Source: Chromera velia (Eukaryota > Sar > Chromeraceae). From it: a DNA stretch of 64,000 nt. The stretch is from contig JAHBMJ010000775.1 in NCBI GenBank assembly GCA_018398765.1, positions 10,086-74,085 of the forward strand, in the 5' to 3' direction. The position numbers and the translations under genes are program-made. The notes below the pieces were generated by a model. The model made no database searches. It was given only the letters and a program-made list of their open reading frames with translations, and was not told where the DNA came from. Shown here piece after piece: positions 34,431 to 45,514 of this stretch (the first letter of the stretch is position 1; each line of letters starts with the position of its first letter).

Positions 34431-36665
34431 TGTGCAGGGCTGGAGTAACAAAAACCTCTTCGATCTGAAGGGCCGCAGGAGTGCAGCAACAACACTCTTC
34501 CCAGGCTTCAACAAGGGGAGCGAGTGCTTTGTTGCCCCCTTCACTGCCGCGGTCATTGCAACCGCCTGTCTCCTGCCCGGCCTCTTCACTCGCCTTCACG
34601 ACCTTGCAGGCCCCGCCCTTCTCCATCACATTCTCCTACAGAAGCGTCTCCCGCTTCCTTCCTGGCATCTCCTCACAGCTGCCCTCTCCTATCCCAGCGG
34701 GTTCCCTAGGGATAAGAGGAACACCGTTGTGAACCTCGTGTGGTCCCATTTGGGTCGCCAGATCGGACACACTGACACACAGCTGAGCACAGAGCTGACT
34801 GATGCTCTTGATTCTGCCTCTGCCCTTCAGCTTGCCCTGCCCGACTGGGAGCAGCTAGAGCATCTGGGTGACGCGCTCGTTGCATTCCTTACGAGGCTCC
34901 ACGTCTTCGTTCAGGAGGGGTGGGAGGCTGATCCGGGGACGCTCACAGAGCTTGCCATGAAGATAGAGAGCAATGAGAACTTGGGCAGAGCGTCCAAAAC
35001 TCATTCCTTGGCTTCGTTTGTTGTCCCTCCCCAAATCCGCAAAAAGAAAGCGAGACTCGTCAAAGTCACGGGAGGAGGTGAGGAGGTGGAGGCAAGTCTG
35101 AGCCAGGAGTTCGGGAGCAAAGCGCACGCAGACCTCGTGGAGTCACTCCTTGCCGCTGTGTTCTTATCGCCAGTGACAGAGGAAGAGGGCGAGGAGAGCT
35201 CTTCGACCCAGGCGCCTCCCTCCAGTCTCCTCCCTGCCTTCCTTCCCCCCGCAGAGCTCTCTCGAGGTCTGAACTCGAGTGTGCCTGAAGTTCACTCAAT
35301 GTCAACACACTCGGTAGGCAGAGCTAGTGCGGGCTTTGCTATCACGTCTTCTTCTACGTGCAGGGGCACGAGACCAGAATGGAGTGAGACCCAGACTGAG
35401 AGTAGTGGGGTTAGGGGGGAGGGCAACAAGACGGGAGGGTCTGCTTTTCGTTCCCGTCTCTTCAGGGTCGCTCGAATGGCAGATTTCCTTCTGTCAGACG
35501 GGGACAGCGACACCCAAGCTCGTTTTTCAACCTCTCTTCAAGGGAGGCGGCTTGAGGGGTCCGAGTGTCTGGCTGAGAGTTTCTTCAAAGCAGACGAGAG
35601 TCGCAAGCTTCCCTGTGCCACAAAAGTGAAGTTGCACATCGCATCCCTGTTCGTTCCCCTGATTGGCATGAGAATGGTCGGAAGAGAAAGAGCAAGGAAG
35701 AGAGAGAGGAATTTGCTTCTGGAAGGATCACAGAAGAGGAAGCGGACGAGTTCTTGATTCCCCCCCCTTCTGCATCTTCCTGTCATTCTGGAGAGGAAGG
35801 AAACGATAGTTGTGGTTTTTGGACTGAGGTCGCTGAGCTGCTTGACGCAGGCGGGTGGACACACGGCTCGGGGAAGGCTTTTGAGATGTTGCTGAGACTG
35901 TTGGTGCGGGCACAAACAGACAAGGGCATATTTGTTCTTTCACAAATCAGCAGAAAGAGGGAGAATGAAAATGCGTTCGGCCATCGTGACGCCTTTGAGG
36001 ATGCGCACTCAAAAGATGAGAAAGGACGGTTGGAAGTCTCTTTGGAAGGGTGTGAGGAGTTCCAAAGTAGACTAAGATTGCCGCTCAATATCACCTCCTC
36101 GTTTGTGATTGACAGCAGGATGACCTATGAGGCTGTTGAATTTGTGGGCGACGCAGCTGTGAAGCTCGTCTCAACTCTTGTTCTCTTCGGGGCACTCCCG
36201 GGAGCACTAGCACAGGAAGGGGTTCTGACGCCTCTGGGTGACGTCCTGAGGTCGAACGCCTTTCTTGCCCGTCTGTTCGTTCGCTCTATTGAGTGCGCAC
36301 ACAGTCTTGAGGGAGTGCCGACGACTGCAAGAGACGAGTGGGGGTTGCTGGGAGCCGAACGGCGGGAATGCGTGAAGAAGTACTTTGCTGCGCACTCGAA
36401 AGAAAACCTGTCTGAATATGTACAGAACACCTTGAGGAAGGTAGCACCAGATCTCCAGATAGGACCACGGTCCGGTAGCTCAACAAAGGAAGTTCGTCAG
36501 ACAGAAGAGCGGGGAGATGATGGAAAGCCGAAAACCGGGGAGAAAGCGGTTGCAGACCTGTGTGAAGCTGCCTTGGGTGCTCTCTTGTTGGCCACCTTCT
36601 CGGACTCTCCCGACTCGTTCAACCTCAAGGTTCGTCCGTTCGTTCACTCTCGCAGCTCTCTGTAA
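26806..36665 (+). CDS. Dicer-like protein: DExD/H helicase plus two RNase III domains
   Basis: Probable double-stranded-RNA endonuclease of RNA silencing. Exon 1 is 26806-26910 and exon 2 is 27035-27540, which carries Walker A PTGGGKT and LAPTNVLALQQ (motif Ia); DEAH-box DEAHHA closes at the 27540 donor. LTASPST (motif III) follows at 28.3 kb, then an insert region at 28.9-30.2 kb, KTIVFCKSRLSTLALWRLF (motif IV region) at 30.4 kb, and VVGEGIDVPFC with YVQRRGRVRG (motifs V and VI) at 31.3-31.4 kb. The region at 31.7-34.1 kb matches the Dicer-dimerisation/PAZ position, but no PAZ is recognised. RNase IIIa has EQLEHLGDALVAF (34.85 kb) and HADLVESLLAAVF (35.1 kb). RNase IIIb has YEAVEFVGDAAVK (36.13 kb) and ADLCEAALGALLLA (36.56 kb). 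Both domains keep the acidic metal-binding positions. No C-terminal dsRBD is seen. Helicase-half exon borders are approximate. A frame change is required near 35.66-35.76 kb. A spliced alternative end at 37100 is possible. Confidence 0.9.
29115..29180 (+). repeat. Perfect 33-bp tandem duplication containing a 3' splice site
   Basis: The unit CCTGTGCCTGCATGCTTTTC plus TTCCAGAGAAAA-type remainder occurs twice with no mismatch (29115-29147 and 29148-29180). Each copy ends in a pyrimidine tract and CAG, so the acceptor used by the Dicer-like gene here is duplicated. The spacing is a multiple of three. Confidence 0.9.
34397..34439 (+). repeat. (TC)n(TG)n acceptor tract in the Dicer-like gene
   Basis: A TC run passing into a TG run and ending in TGCAG, immediately before the exon that opens the RNase IIIa part (frame GWSNKNLF). 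It forms the polypyrimidine region of this 3' splice site. Confidence 0.85.
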
Positions 36666-36689
36666 GGTTCTTCTTTCATTTTCCTTCTT

Positions 36690-36912
36690 CGTTTCTTTCT
36701 CTCTTTCTTCCTTTCTTCCTTTCTTCCTTCCTCCCTTCCTTTCTTCCTTCCTTTCTTCCTTCCCTCCTTTCTTTCTTTCTTTCTGTCTTTCTTTCTTTTT
36801 CTTTCTTTCTTTCTTTCTTCCTTCTTTCCTTCCTTTCTTTCTTCCTTCCCTCTCTTTCTTTCTTTCTTTCTTCCTTCCTTCCTTCCTTCCTTCCTTCCCC
36901 CCTCCTTTCCTC
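36690..36912 (+). repeat. (TTTC)n/(TTCC)n array 3' of the Dicer-like gene
   Basis: A pyrimidine tetranucleotide array just after the proposed stop at 36665. If the gene splices from 36629 to 37056 (in-phase short tail ending with TAA at 37098-37100), this array is intronic. Confidence 0.9.
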
Positions 36913-37055
36913 TTTGTTCCTGCTCACCTCGTGTCTCCCTGCCTGCCTGCCTGCCTACATGCCTGCCTACTTCCGAAAGATTTTAAACCAAACTTCTGAA
37001 CCGCCCTGGATGGTGGAATGAACTGCACCCTTTACTCATCGCTGAAATCGTACAG

Positions 37056-37100
37056 CAGCACCTTCCGAATGCTCTGCAGCCTTGGTACGCTTTAACATAA
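37056..37100 (+). other. Alternative last exon of the Dicer-like gene
   Basis: After a TACAG acceptor this segment codes 14 residues (QHLPNALQPWYALT) and then TAA, in phase with a donor at AAG/GTTCGT (36629/36630). The donor is not the GTGAGT or GTCAGT type common here, so the read-through end at 36665 remains the default. Confidence 0.3.
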
Positions 37101-37328
37101 ACCTGTCAAATCATAATATGAAGATTGTTGTACGTCTGAATGCGCAAGTTTACCCGTGAAGTCATTATGAAGTGTTTTGTGATTTGCATGTGTAAATGGG
37201 CAAAGGCGGGCGATGGCTGGTGAGTGCATGATCGGGGGCGCAGGTGTGTGCGTGTGCTTGCGAGTGTGCTTGCCTTTCCCCCTTTTTCTCTCCCCGTCAG
37301 GCGGGCGGAAAAGCGAATGGTCCGTCTT

Positions 37329-37369
<41 letters not shown>

Positions 37370-37371
37370 CC

Positions 37372-37437
<66 letters not shown>

Positions 37438-38752
37438 GCAGGCCGTCTTTCAAGCATTTGGGGGACCAATTCATCAGCAGGGGGTCTCTTTTGTGCAAAT
37501 GCTGCAAGAAGAGTCTTAGAAGACCCATAAAGTTCTGGTTTGTAAATTGGAAATTCAAATAATTGAATCATTTCAGGAATCATTCGCTGATGATTTATAA
37601 CAATGGCAAGGAAAGCTTGTAATCAACTTCTATGAATACATTGCTTGTTAAAAAAAAATAGAGTCTTTCAGTGTTATAAGATCACTTAAAAAATTGAACA
37701 AAACTAATTGTTTGAAAATATATGAAAGAAAAATAAATTACACTTCAATTTTTTTATCTAGATTTTTACTTTTTGTAGAGAAAACTTTTACCAAAGGCTA
37801 GACGAAAGGTTTTAACTTGAACTATATTTTAAAGATGGTAAACGAAGTAGTTGAATATCAATTCCTTATACAAAACGTTTAATTGTTAAATCTCTTAGAA
37901 TTATCAATTGATTAAAATGGGATTCATCTTTCATGTTACTCTGGGGTGCACTATCAGATACTATCAGACTTCGAATTGCATCCGAAAATTGGTTTACTTT
38001 TCATGTATGGTATGACAGTTCTACACTATAATTTACTATAATCGCTTCACTCAAATTCATTAGGAAATTCTAATTATGTTTCTTTTTAAACTGGTTTAAA
38101 GTAATAGTAATTCATAATTTTGTATCAGACATGATTTGATTCTAGATGTTACGTAATTTTAATGTTATGTACATAGAGCTGCGTGCATGATATGAACAAC
38201 TATGAACAACTAAATATGAAACCGTAGTCTGCATATTACCAATAATGTCGGAATTATTCATTAATTGATAATTGCATTGTATGCATGTCGCTCTTCTTAG
38301 TTTTGAATTAACTAGTCTGGAATGGTTTCTTTTGGACTAAGTTCCAGTTTGAACTTTCAAAGCTTAGAAAAACGGTTGGGCCGGGGGGGGGGGCCGATCG
38401 ACATTTGAATGCATGTGCTTGAATTTGCGGGGCCGATATTCTTCATTTCAGGGACGCTCGCACGGAGCTGGGAATGACGTTCACAGTCGTACACATCGTA
38501 TTTGCCGCGTACGTCTCAGCCCACTAGCTGCATGGATCCCGAGTCTCCACGAAAGTCGCGATTCCATCAACTCTTCACTCACATTCGACCAGATCGCAAA
38601 GCGAATTCCATTCAGAAGACATCAAGTGACAGAGGAAGACCTGATTGCATCCAATTGCTTTCTGCAAGCCTCGGCGAACACCGCTTGAACAAGAATCCCT
38701 TACGTCTGTATCAACTTTCCTGCAAAGCCGTCTCCTTAACAGATCTATCAAG
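37101..38752. other. Intergenic: microsatellite then AT-rich island
   Basis: No supported gene. A long (TC)n(TG)n microsatellite occupies about 37335-37440. From about 37550 to 38370 the sequence is strongly AT-rich. GC content rises again from 38400 towards USP2, with a poly-G run at about 38383-38392. Short frames through the TG tract (Cys-Val repeats) are artefacts. Confidence 0.6.
37335..37440 (+). repeat. (TC)n(TG)n microsatellite
   Basis: A TC run followed by two TG blocks split by TCTG, ending in TGCAG. It resembles the acceptor tracts of true introns in this window, but no downstream exon was recognised. Confidence 0.9.
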
Positions 38753-40613
38753 ATGCCGGAACGTGACGTGAAGACTTTGATAGCAGAGGTTCAGCAGCAG
38801 GTCGATGACCACAACGCGAAGACGGGGGGTGTGCTGGAAGGAAAGGTTCGGGACGTCCGCAAGTCCCGTGTCGTCACCGTAAGTCGAAAAACTATGTAGG
38901 CGAGAAAGCTGCCATCTTTCCCAGGAGCAGACTGAGACGGCACCCTCTTGCGCATTTCTGCCCCTGCAGATCATGGTTGACCCCTCTGAGTACAGCCAGA
39001 GGACAATCAAGTGGGCGGTCGAACACCTGGAGATGAGCAAGACCGACAGCATTGTACTCTGCTGCGTCTGGGAGAGGATGACTATGGAGCACCTGCTTGC
39101 AGTTGACCCCTATGAAAGTGGGCCGTCTACTCTCTGCCCTGTGCACTAAAATGGATTCAAATAGTCACTAAGTGCAGCAGATCACCGAACGATGGGAGTC
39201 TTCCTTGCTTTTGCTGTGTGTCTATGAACCTTCAGTACAGTGTGCTGCCGTCCTGGCGTGTTTCGATTGGAAGTGTTCCGTCTCCAATCTTCCTTTTCTG
39301 TTTCTTAGTCAGATTCAGCGGCTTTGCCCGCGCCCAGAAACAGTGACCCGGCCCTCTGTCCTTTGCCTATCCTCACATAAGCCCTACCCCGAATTTTATG
39401 TGTGTATAAAACCTGCTATGCAGTGGCTCTGGGTGTGACCGACGCGAAGGTGGTGAACGACGAGACAATCGACCGCCAGCTGAAGCCCCGCAACGAGGCG
39501 ATGCACGCGAAGATGTCGAAGATGGTGGGGGAGCTCGGGGAGATGATGACGAAGGCGATCGATGAGAAATTGAAGAGGGACCACCCCGACGCCACACCGG
39601 AGGACCTGGACACTCGCCACCCGGCCATCATCCCTCTGCTTCTGCCAGTGGACAAACTCAGGTCCTCCAACCTCATCGGACAAATCGCATGCGACGCGGT
39701 CAGTCAGTCAGACAGTCAGTCAGTCAGTGAGTCTGTCCGTGAGTCTGTCCGCTGGGTGGGCGGGAGGGTGACGGATAAGTGGTTTTGAGTGATCCTCTCT
39801 GATGCTTCATTCTTGCTTCGTCCTTCCCTTTTCTCTTCCTTGTTTCGGTTTTCCCGTCTTTTCCCGCTTAGCTTCCTTCGTCCACTCTTTCCTGTTGGTT
39901 TCGTTACACAGGCGTGTGCTCAAGGGAAAAGGAAAAGGTTTCCTGTTGATTTCAGGGGAAAAGGAATTTTCACGCACCTATGGGGATCTGAAAGTTCGAA
40001 AGAAAACGTGTGGGGTTGGGGGAGGAAAGGACGCGATCCCTCTGTGTGCCTTCCCTCTACTTCCAGTTTGTGAGTGTCTGGTTGTCCGTAGTTGCGTCTA
40101 TCCGTCTTTCGCTCTCTGTACATGAAGGCATGAGAGAAGCAAAGAAGACCTGCAATTGAACATTCTTTGTGTCTGGTCGAAAGGTTTTTGGTTCATGGGT
40201 CCAGAGGCGGCAAGGGAAAAAAAGAGAAGAGAGAACCTACAGCCTGTCCGTCTATCTTTTAGCCTGCCTGTTTGTACCTCTTCGAGGCCCTCTTTTCCGT
40301 CGGTCTACCAACGAGACGCAATGAAAAGAAACGACCTGAATAGATAGAACAGAGGCGGAGGAGCAGTATGAAGGACAACCCCGGGCTGGGCGATAATGGA
40401 GACGCCAGGTGGTACAGCTGAAAGCTCCGGTTACTGCACAATGGGAAGAAAGAGCTAGTGCACAACAGAGGAGGACAAAAAAAAAAAGGGAGAGAAAGAC
40501 GAAAACAAACGAAAACATTTATAGAAGAGAAGGAAGGCACAATACGATTTGTCTGCCTGTTTGTTAATGATTGTGCGTGTGCGTGCGCGCGCGCTTTCGT
40601 GCGTGCGCGCACA

Positions 40614-40653
<40 letters not shown>

Positions 40654-40828
40654 GGGTTGCAAGTGTCTGGTGCTGTGATGTTTCTTTCTGCAGGCTGCCG
40701 GAATCAACAGCGACCTTCTGATTGTTGGCTGCCGCGGTTTGGGGGCCTTCAAGCGCTTCTTCATGGGGTCTGTGTCTCGGTACGTGGTGGAGCACGCCTC
40801 CGTGCCCGTGATGGTTGTGAAGGATTGA
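38753..40828 (+). CDS. Universal stress protein, single domain (USP2)
   Basis: Four exons close in phase: 38753-38878, 38970-39117, 39424-39698, 40694-40828 (684 nt, 227 residues, TGA). UspA-type alpha/beta fold: a first strand VVTIMVDPSEYSQRTIKWA, then SIVLCCVWERM, and a C-terminal nucleotide-binding signature LLIVGCRGLGAFKRFFMGSV followed by SRYVVEHASVPVMVVK. The G-2x-G-9x-G(S) pattern is intact, so it belongs to the ATP-binding subgroup. Two features differ from standard USPs: an N-terminal charged extension of about 38 residues, and a central helical insert of roughly 60 residues rich in Met, Lys and Glu (exon 3). There is no signal peptide. The last intron is almost 1 kb and holds a long CAGT-type run, a C-rich tract and a (TG)n(AG)n microsatellite. 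It is not a recent duplicate of USP1; the two share only the family motifs. Confidence 0.95.
40608..40654 (+). repeat. (TG)n(AG)n microsatellite in the last USP2 intron
   Basis: A TG run then an AG run, about 40 bases before the acceptor at 40691-40693. Confidence 0.85.
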
Positions 40829-41923
40829 ATGAATATTCTCAGGAACGCTGAGTTGTACAAACCAAGGTGCTTACTTGCATGTGCATGTGTTTCCTTCCAG
40901 TGGCGTGTCACGAACGATCTTTTCAGGAACGCCGAGTCGTGTCTCGGCACGTGCCTGCGATGGTCGAGCGAGAAGGGTGACATGCATGAGAGAGAGACCC
41001 AGAGAGTGTGTGTGTGTGTGTAAACGAGACGAGGCGAAGGTACATGCATGGGTGTTTGGGGCATACGTCCCTGTCTGAGTGTTTGCGTGGATACCTACAG
41101 ATGTGTCTGTGAGCGGTCGTAAGTGAGATTTTCGGAGAGGATTCGTACAGGCCGCTTGTGTAGATCTAGTGAAGGAACTCTCTGTAGGTGCATGCATGTG
41201 TGTGTGTGTGTGTGTGTGTCTACATTCTTTCAAGGTTCTTTCAAGGTCCGCCCTGTTTGAAAGGGTCGTGGCCAGATCAACCGAGAATGGAAAGTGAAGC
41301 TGCTTTGCCAGAAAAGAACCGGAGGGAGGCAGGTTGTTCGTGAAGCAGGTTGGAAGAAACGAATCGTGAGCAGGAATGCCGTGTCTTGTCTGCTCTATCC
41401 TTATTCAACGGTCTGCCTGTCTCGCTCCCTCTGTACCTTACGTCCTCTCTCTGTGTATGTATCGACGGCCAGGCTTCCCCAGGGCGGCAGCAAGAGACAA
41501 ACGATTTCGGCTGCACGCCCCGAGGGATCGCCTGACAGTCAGAGTGACAGTACAGAATCGAATGGAAGTGGCGGAGAAGATGAAAAACTTTTGAGTTCCA
41601 TCGGAGTGGTTTGCTTTTGTACAGGAAGGAAGAAAAGAAGGACCAAGGAAAGAAAGAAAGAAAGCAGGTAAGGAGTCCGATGGGAATCCATCCTCTCTCT
41701 TTTTCTCTCTCTCTCTATTTTTCTTCTTTTTTTATGACTGATCTCCGAGTTTGTCGCGCCTTTGTTTTCCTTTGAGAGTGTGCTTCTGCTGTATGCGATG
41801 AAAGTCCTGAAGGTCCTGAGGAGGGATGGAAAGGAGAGTTGCGAGATTTTTGTCTCCTGACCGAAGAGAGAGGGCAAAAGGGGCGTTCTGTCAGCGAGGA
41901 AGGAATGCAGGTGAATATGCAGG

Positions 41924-41934
<11 letters not shown>

Positions 41935-41982
<48 letters not shown>
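41935..41982. repeat. (AC)n(GA)n microsatellite
   Basis: An AC run followed directly by a GA run, intergenic. Confidence 0.9.
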
Positions 41983-44165
41983 GATGGAAATCCGAAACGT
42001 CTGCACATATAAGTAAGAAAGAAAGAAAGGGCGCTAGAAACACTCTGCTCTCTACTATGACTTTGAGAAAATCACGGGGACCCGAGATGCAATCACTGGT
42101 TTCTGATGAGCTCTTTTGCTCTTCAATAATTTGAGGTAAATTCATTTCCTTTCGGACTTTTAAAGATCGAGGGAGAGCGTGCAAAGCTCGGGTATTTACA
42201 TGTAAACTCAACATACGCGAATAATCATCTCTGTTTTTCTGACGAGTCGAGCTTGAAGCAACATGCGGTTTGAATTGGAAAGTGGCCGGCCGCCGCTGGT
42301 GGTTGTCATGCGCAGTGCAGAGAAACAGAGAAACGACAAAACCCGTGCGCAAAAGCAGAGTCAGACGAAAACAACTTTACACGAAGAATTAAGCTCAACG
42401 CATGGAGAGGAATCACAGGATGCAATCGGGGACTTGTTTTGGGTATGCATGACCCCGGAATATATATACGAATTGTAATAATAATGCAGACTTAAATTTT
42501 AGTCTCATCTACATTTTTCAAAAAAACGGAAAAGTCGTTGATCCAACTAAAATTAATAACTCCTGTAACGTGATGTATTAACGTCGATCATCATAATAAT
42601 TAATGGTATATACTACTCTTTGTATATATTTCGATCAGTGATCGCACGCAAGTTTTCTAATCTTCAGTCTGTACCGTTTGATGTACAATTTGATGTACCT
42701 AAAATGATGTCTAGTAATGTACAGTGAATTCACTATACATAATAGATCAATCATGATCTACAGAGATCAATTGACTTATATATAAGAAGAATCTTTAAAA
42801 TTACCGTTACTAGTACCATTAATTTATAACTCTTGAAAAATTTTCTTAGTTTGAATTTTTCCTGCAAAAGTGAGTGAATTTACACATGAATTTAATTAGG
42901 TGATTTTACATGAATTAACGTGAATCTAGACGTGAATTTAAGCAACGAATTTAGATGAATTTACGTAATTGAATTTGCGTGAATTTACACCAGAATTTTG
43001 AGCATAAATTCACTAGAATCGCTAATGAATTGATATTTTCGTCGACATTAATTTAACTGGTCGCATGCTATCGCATGCCTCACGTCAGTCTTCAGATTTC
43101 AAGGAATTGGGTGCTGCAGGGATCGACGTGAAATCTCAAGCGAAATCCAATGCCGTCTCCATGCATGCACGCATGCACACTGCAGCACACAGTCTCACAC
43201 GCAGATCCCTATAAGTTGGGACACGCTCCGGCTCTCTCACACGAAGAGAGCCCCCGCATATACAGTCATGCTGCGACTCATGCATGCGTGAGACACCGTC
43301 CAGGTCGATGCATGCCACCGTAACTCCTAGCGTAACTCCTGAAGAAAGACCCTTCGAATCCGCCTGGCTTTCCTTCTTTCTTTCTGCTGGGAATGCCGTT
43401 TCTTCCTTGCAGCTGACAAACGATCTCTTTCTCTTCCATGCTTTTCTTCTCTTCTTCCTCTTTCGTCCCACCAACACGCACGCACGCACCGTGACGCACG
43501 CGAGCAAGCACTGGGACAAAGTCGTGCACACGAATGCACTCGATCGTTCGATCGGCCGTCATGAAAACAAAACAAGACAAGCGCATGTCAGAGAGAGAAT
43601 ACAGGGAGGCCCGTGTGTTCTCTCTCTCAGATAAAGAAGAACAAATCCGAATGATCGAACTGGCTGGACAGGATGCCGAAAACCCCAGCCGGCCAAGCAT
43701 CTGTCCACCCGAGTCGGTCGGTCCGACTGTTTTTTCTTCTGGTCACTGATAGTCCACAATCAATCAGTCTTTCAGCTGCTCTTTTTTGTCTTTCACACAG
43801 AGGCAAAAGGGCACAGAAGGCATTTCAACTGGCCCGACTTAAAGTTTGGTTTGATCGCACAATCAAAAGAACCCTGGGGGGGAGTCTTAGAAAGAACCGC
43901 AAGAGATAGATCGAAACGATGGATGGACAGATAATCAACCAATCACTCAATCAGTGAGTCGGAGACGGAACTCCAGGAGCAACAGCAACGCGTCTCTTCT
44001 TCTCCTTTTCATGCCTTCTCACTCAGTTGCCCCCTTTTTTCTTTTCCCTGCGTCTACTCTCTTCTCTGTTTGTTTTTGAATGAATCAATGAATGAATAAA
44101 CCTTTGCCTTCCTGGGAAGTTTGCATCGACTTTGCCGGGTAAGCTTGACATCTCTGCACGGCAAC

Positions 44166-44170
44166 GTACT

Positions 44171-44214
<44 letters not shown>

Positions 44215-44238
44215 AGAGTGTGTGTGTGTGTGTGTGCC
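44166..44238 (+). repeat. (TC)n then (TG)n microsatellite
   Basis: A long TC run, GAGAGA, then a TG run. Intergenic, downstream of the convergent Gly-rich gene. Confidence 0.9.
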
Positions 44239-44540
44239 TGTGTGTGGTAGGAAGGAACTCAAAGGAAAAAAAGCCCACCCGATCGCCCGAACCGGCAGGA
44301 ACGAAAAAAAGTCAAGCAAGTGACTTCCTTCAAGAAGAAACCAGAGACGGCTCCATGCATCAAGCCGTCCCTGGCCAGCATGACCTTTTCCCTCTTCTTC
44401 TCTCCTCTCTTCTCTCTTCTGCTGGTTTCCAGCCTCACAGCCAGCCAGCCTGAGAGTAGAGAACCCAACCTGGAAAGGACGCCTTGAGAAGCCCCTCTGT
44501 CTGTCTGTCTGTTGACTTCAGGCTTGTGTTCCCCCCTTCA

Positions 44541-45514
44541 TTAGTTCGGGGACCAGTGACAGGTGTTCTGGTTCCCCACGCAGTTCAGCTCACACTGTTC
44601 CTTCGTCACCCCTGTCTGAAGCATGACGGCCAACTTCCGTTCGGGGGCGGACTCGACCTCCGATGCCTCAGCTGCACGCACTCATGCAATTCAAAGATTT
44701 CACCATGTAAGAAAAGCGTCCTGTCTATCTATCGACATGCATGCACACATTCGTTCCCCTTGTCCAACTCGGACGAAAGTTCAGCAATGCAGTGCAGAAA
44801 AATATTTCAGTGCGCCCAGGGCGGCTCCTTCCAAAATGATTGAAAGACATCAGAGAGCACACAGAAAATCGCAGCGCGGGCCTGACGGAGGGAAAAACGG
44901 ACAGAGCGTCCGTACGCATTCCTGCCCCCAGCATTTACACACGCATCCATCCATCGATCCATCCATCCATCTATCCATCCGCCTTTTCTGTTTTCCCTTG
45001 ATGGCCTACCTCCCCGGAGGCGTCTCCCCCCCACGGCCGTCATGCTGCCATCGGGCGCCACAGAGACCACAGGAGGGGTTGCGATCGAGCACGTTCCAAG
45101 GAGCTGTTGAGAGCGGTCATAACCGACAGGGAAACCACCACCTGTGCCAGCAGGGGGCTCGGGCACGGGCGTCTGCCCACCAGTGCGGAAAGGTTCGCCC
45201 CCCATACCCACACCCGGTGCCGCAGGGCCGCCAAAACCGGGAGTCAAAGGAGCGGTGCCAGCGCTACCACGACCGGGCGCAAACATGGTGGAAGCTAGGC
45301 AGTGATACCCTCTGGAAAATGATACTACGCACTGGTCAGGCGCGTAGTTACAGCATCCAGAGGGGCCGCAAGGCAAGGGGCAATCCGCGGTGCTCTGTCG
45401 ACCGTGGGAGAGCCCCCCACGACTACCAGGGTTGCCAGGGCTGGACCATAACTGGCCAACAGCCGAAAGTGCGTTCAAGCACAGAAGGACGCAGACGGGC
45501 TTTGCGAAGCTCAT
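44541..45514 (-). CDS. Small secreted Gly/Pro-rich cysteine protein
   Basis: Two exons close in phase: 45514-45010 and 44671-44541 (636 nt, 211 residues). ATG was chosen at 45514 because it gives a clean signal peptide (MSFAKPVCVLLCLNALSAVG); the open frame extends 39 codons upstream, but that extension would bury the signal. The mature part has a Cys cluster (CPLPCGPSGCCNYAPDQC), then a Gly/Pro/Ala-rich stretch, a short hydrophobic segment, and a C-terminal cysteine pair (KEQCELNCVGNQNTCHWSPN). No known family is recognised; a wall or extracellular-matrix role is plausible but inferred. Termination is by TAA immediately followed by TGA, a tandem stop. The region between the exons carries a CATC/GATC-rich tract (about 44945-44985). 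Confidence 0.7.

Larger units (their letters stand above)
40829..44540. other. Long intergenic region
   Basis: No supported gene in 3.7 kb. It contains microsatellites (about 41200-41219 TG; 41935-41982 AC then GA; 44166-44238 TC then TG), and an AT-rich island at about 42470-43060 with degenerate GAATTTAC-type repeats at 42880-43020. TGCATGCA palindromes lie at 41189-41196 and 43162-43169. A 71-codon frame at 42263-42478 is the best unassigned candidate but shows no recognisable domain. Confidence 0.5.

Noticed and set aside
36676-36999. Frames through the TTTC/TTCC array after the Dicer-like gene
   Set aside because: Low-complexity translation of a microsatellite.
37213-37583. Several overlapping frames with Cys-Val or His-Thr repeats
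   Set aside because: They arise from the TC/TG microsatellite; no flanking domain supports an exon.
43136-43700. Frames of 80-140 codons on both strands
   Set aside because: No domain, no splice context and no compositional sign of coding; both strands are equally open.
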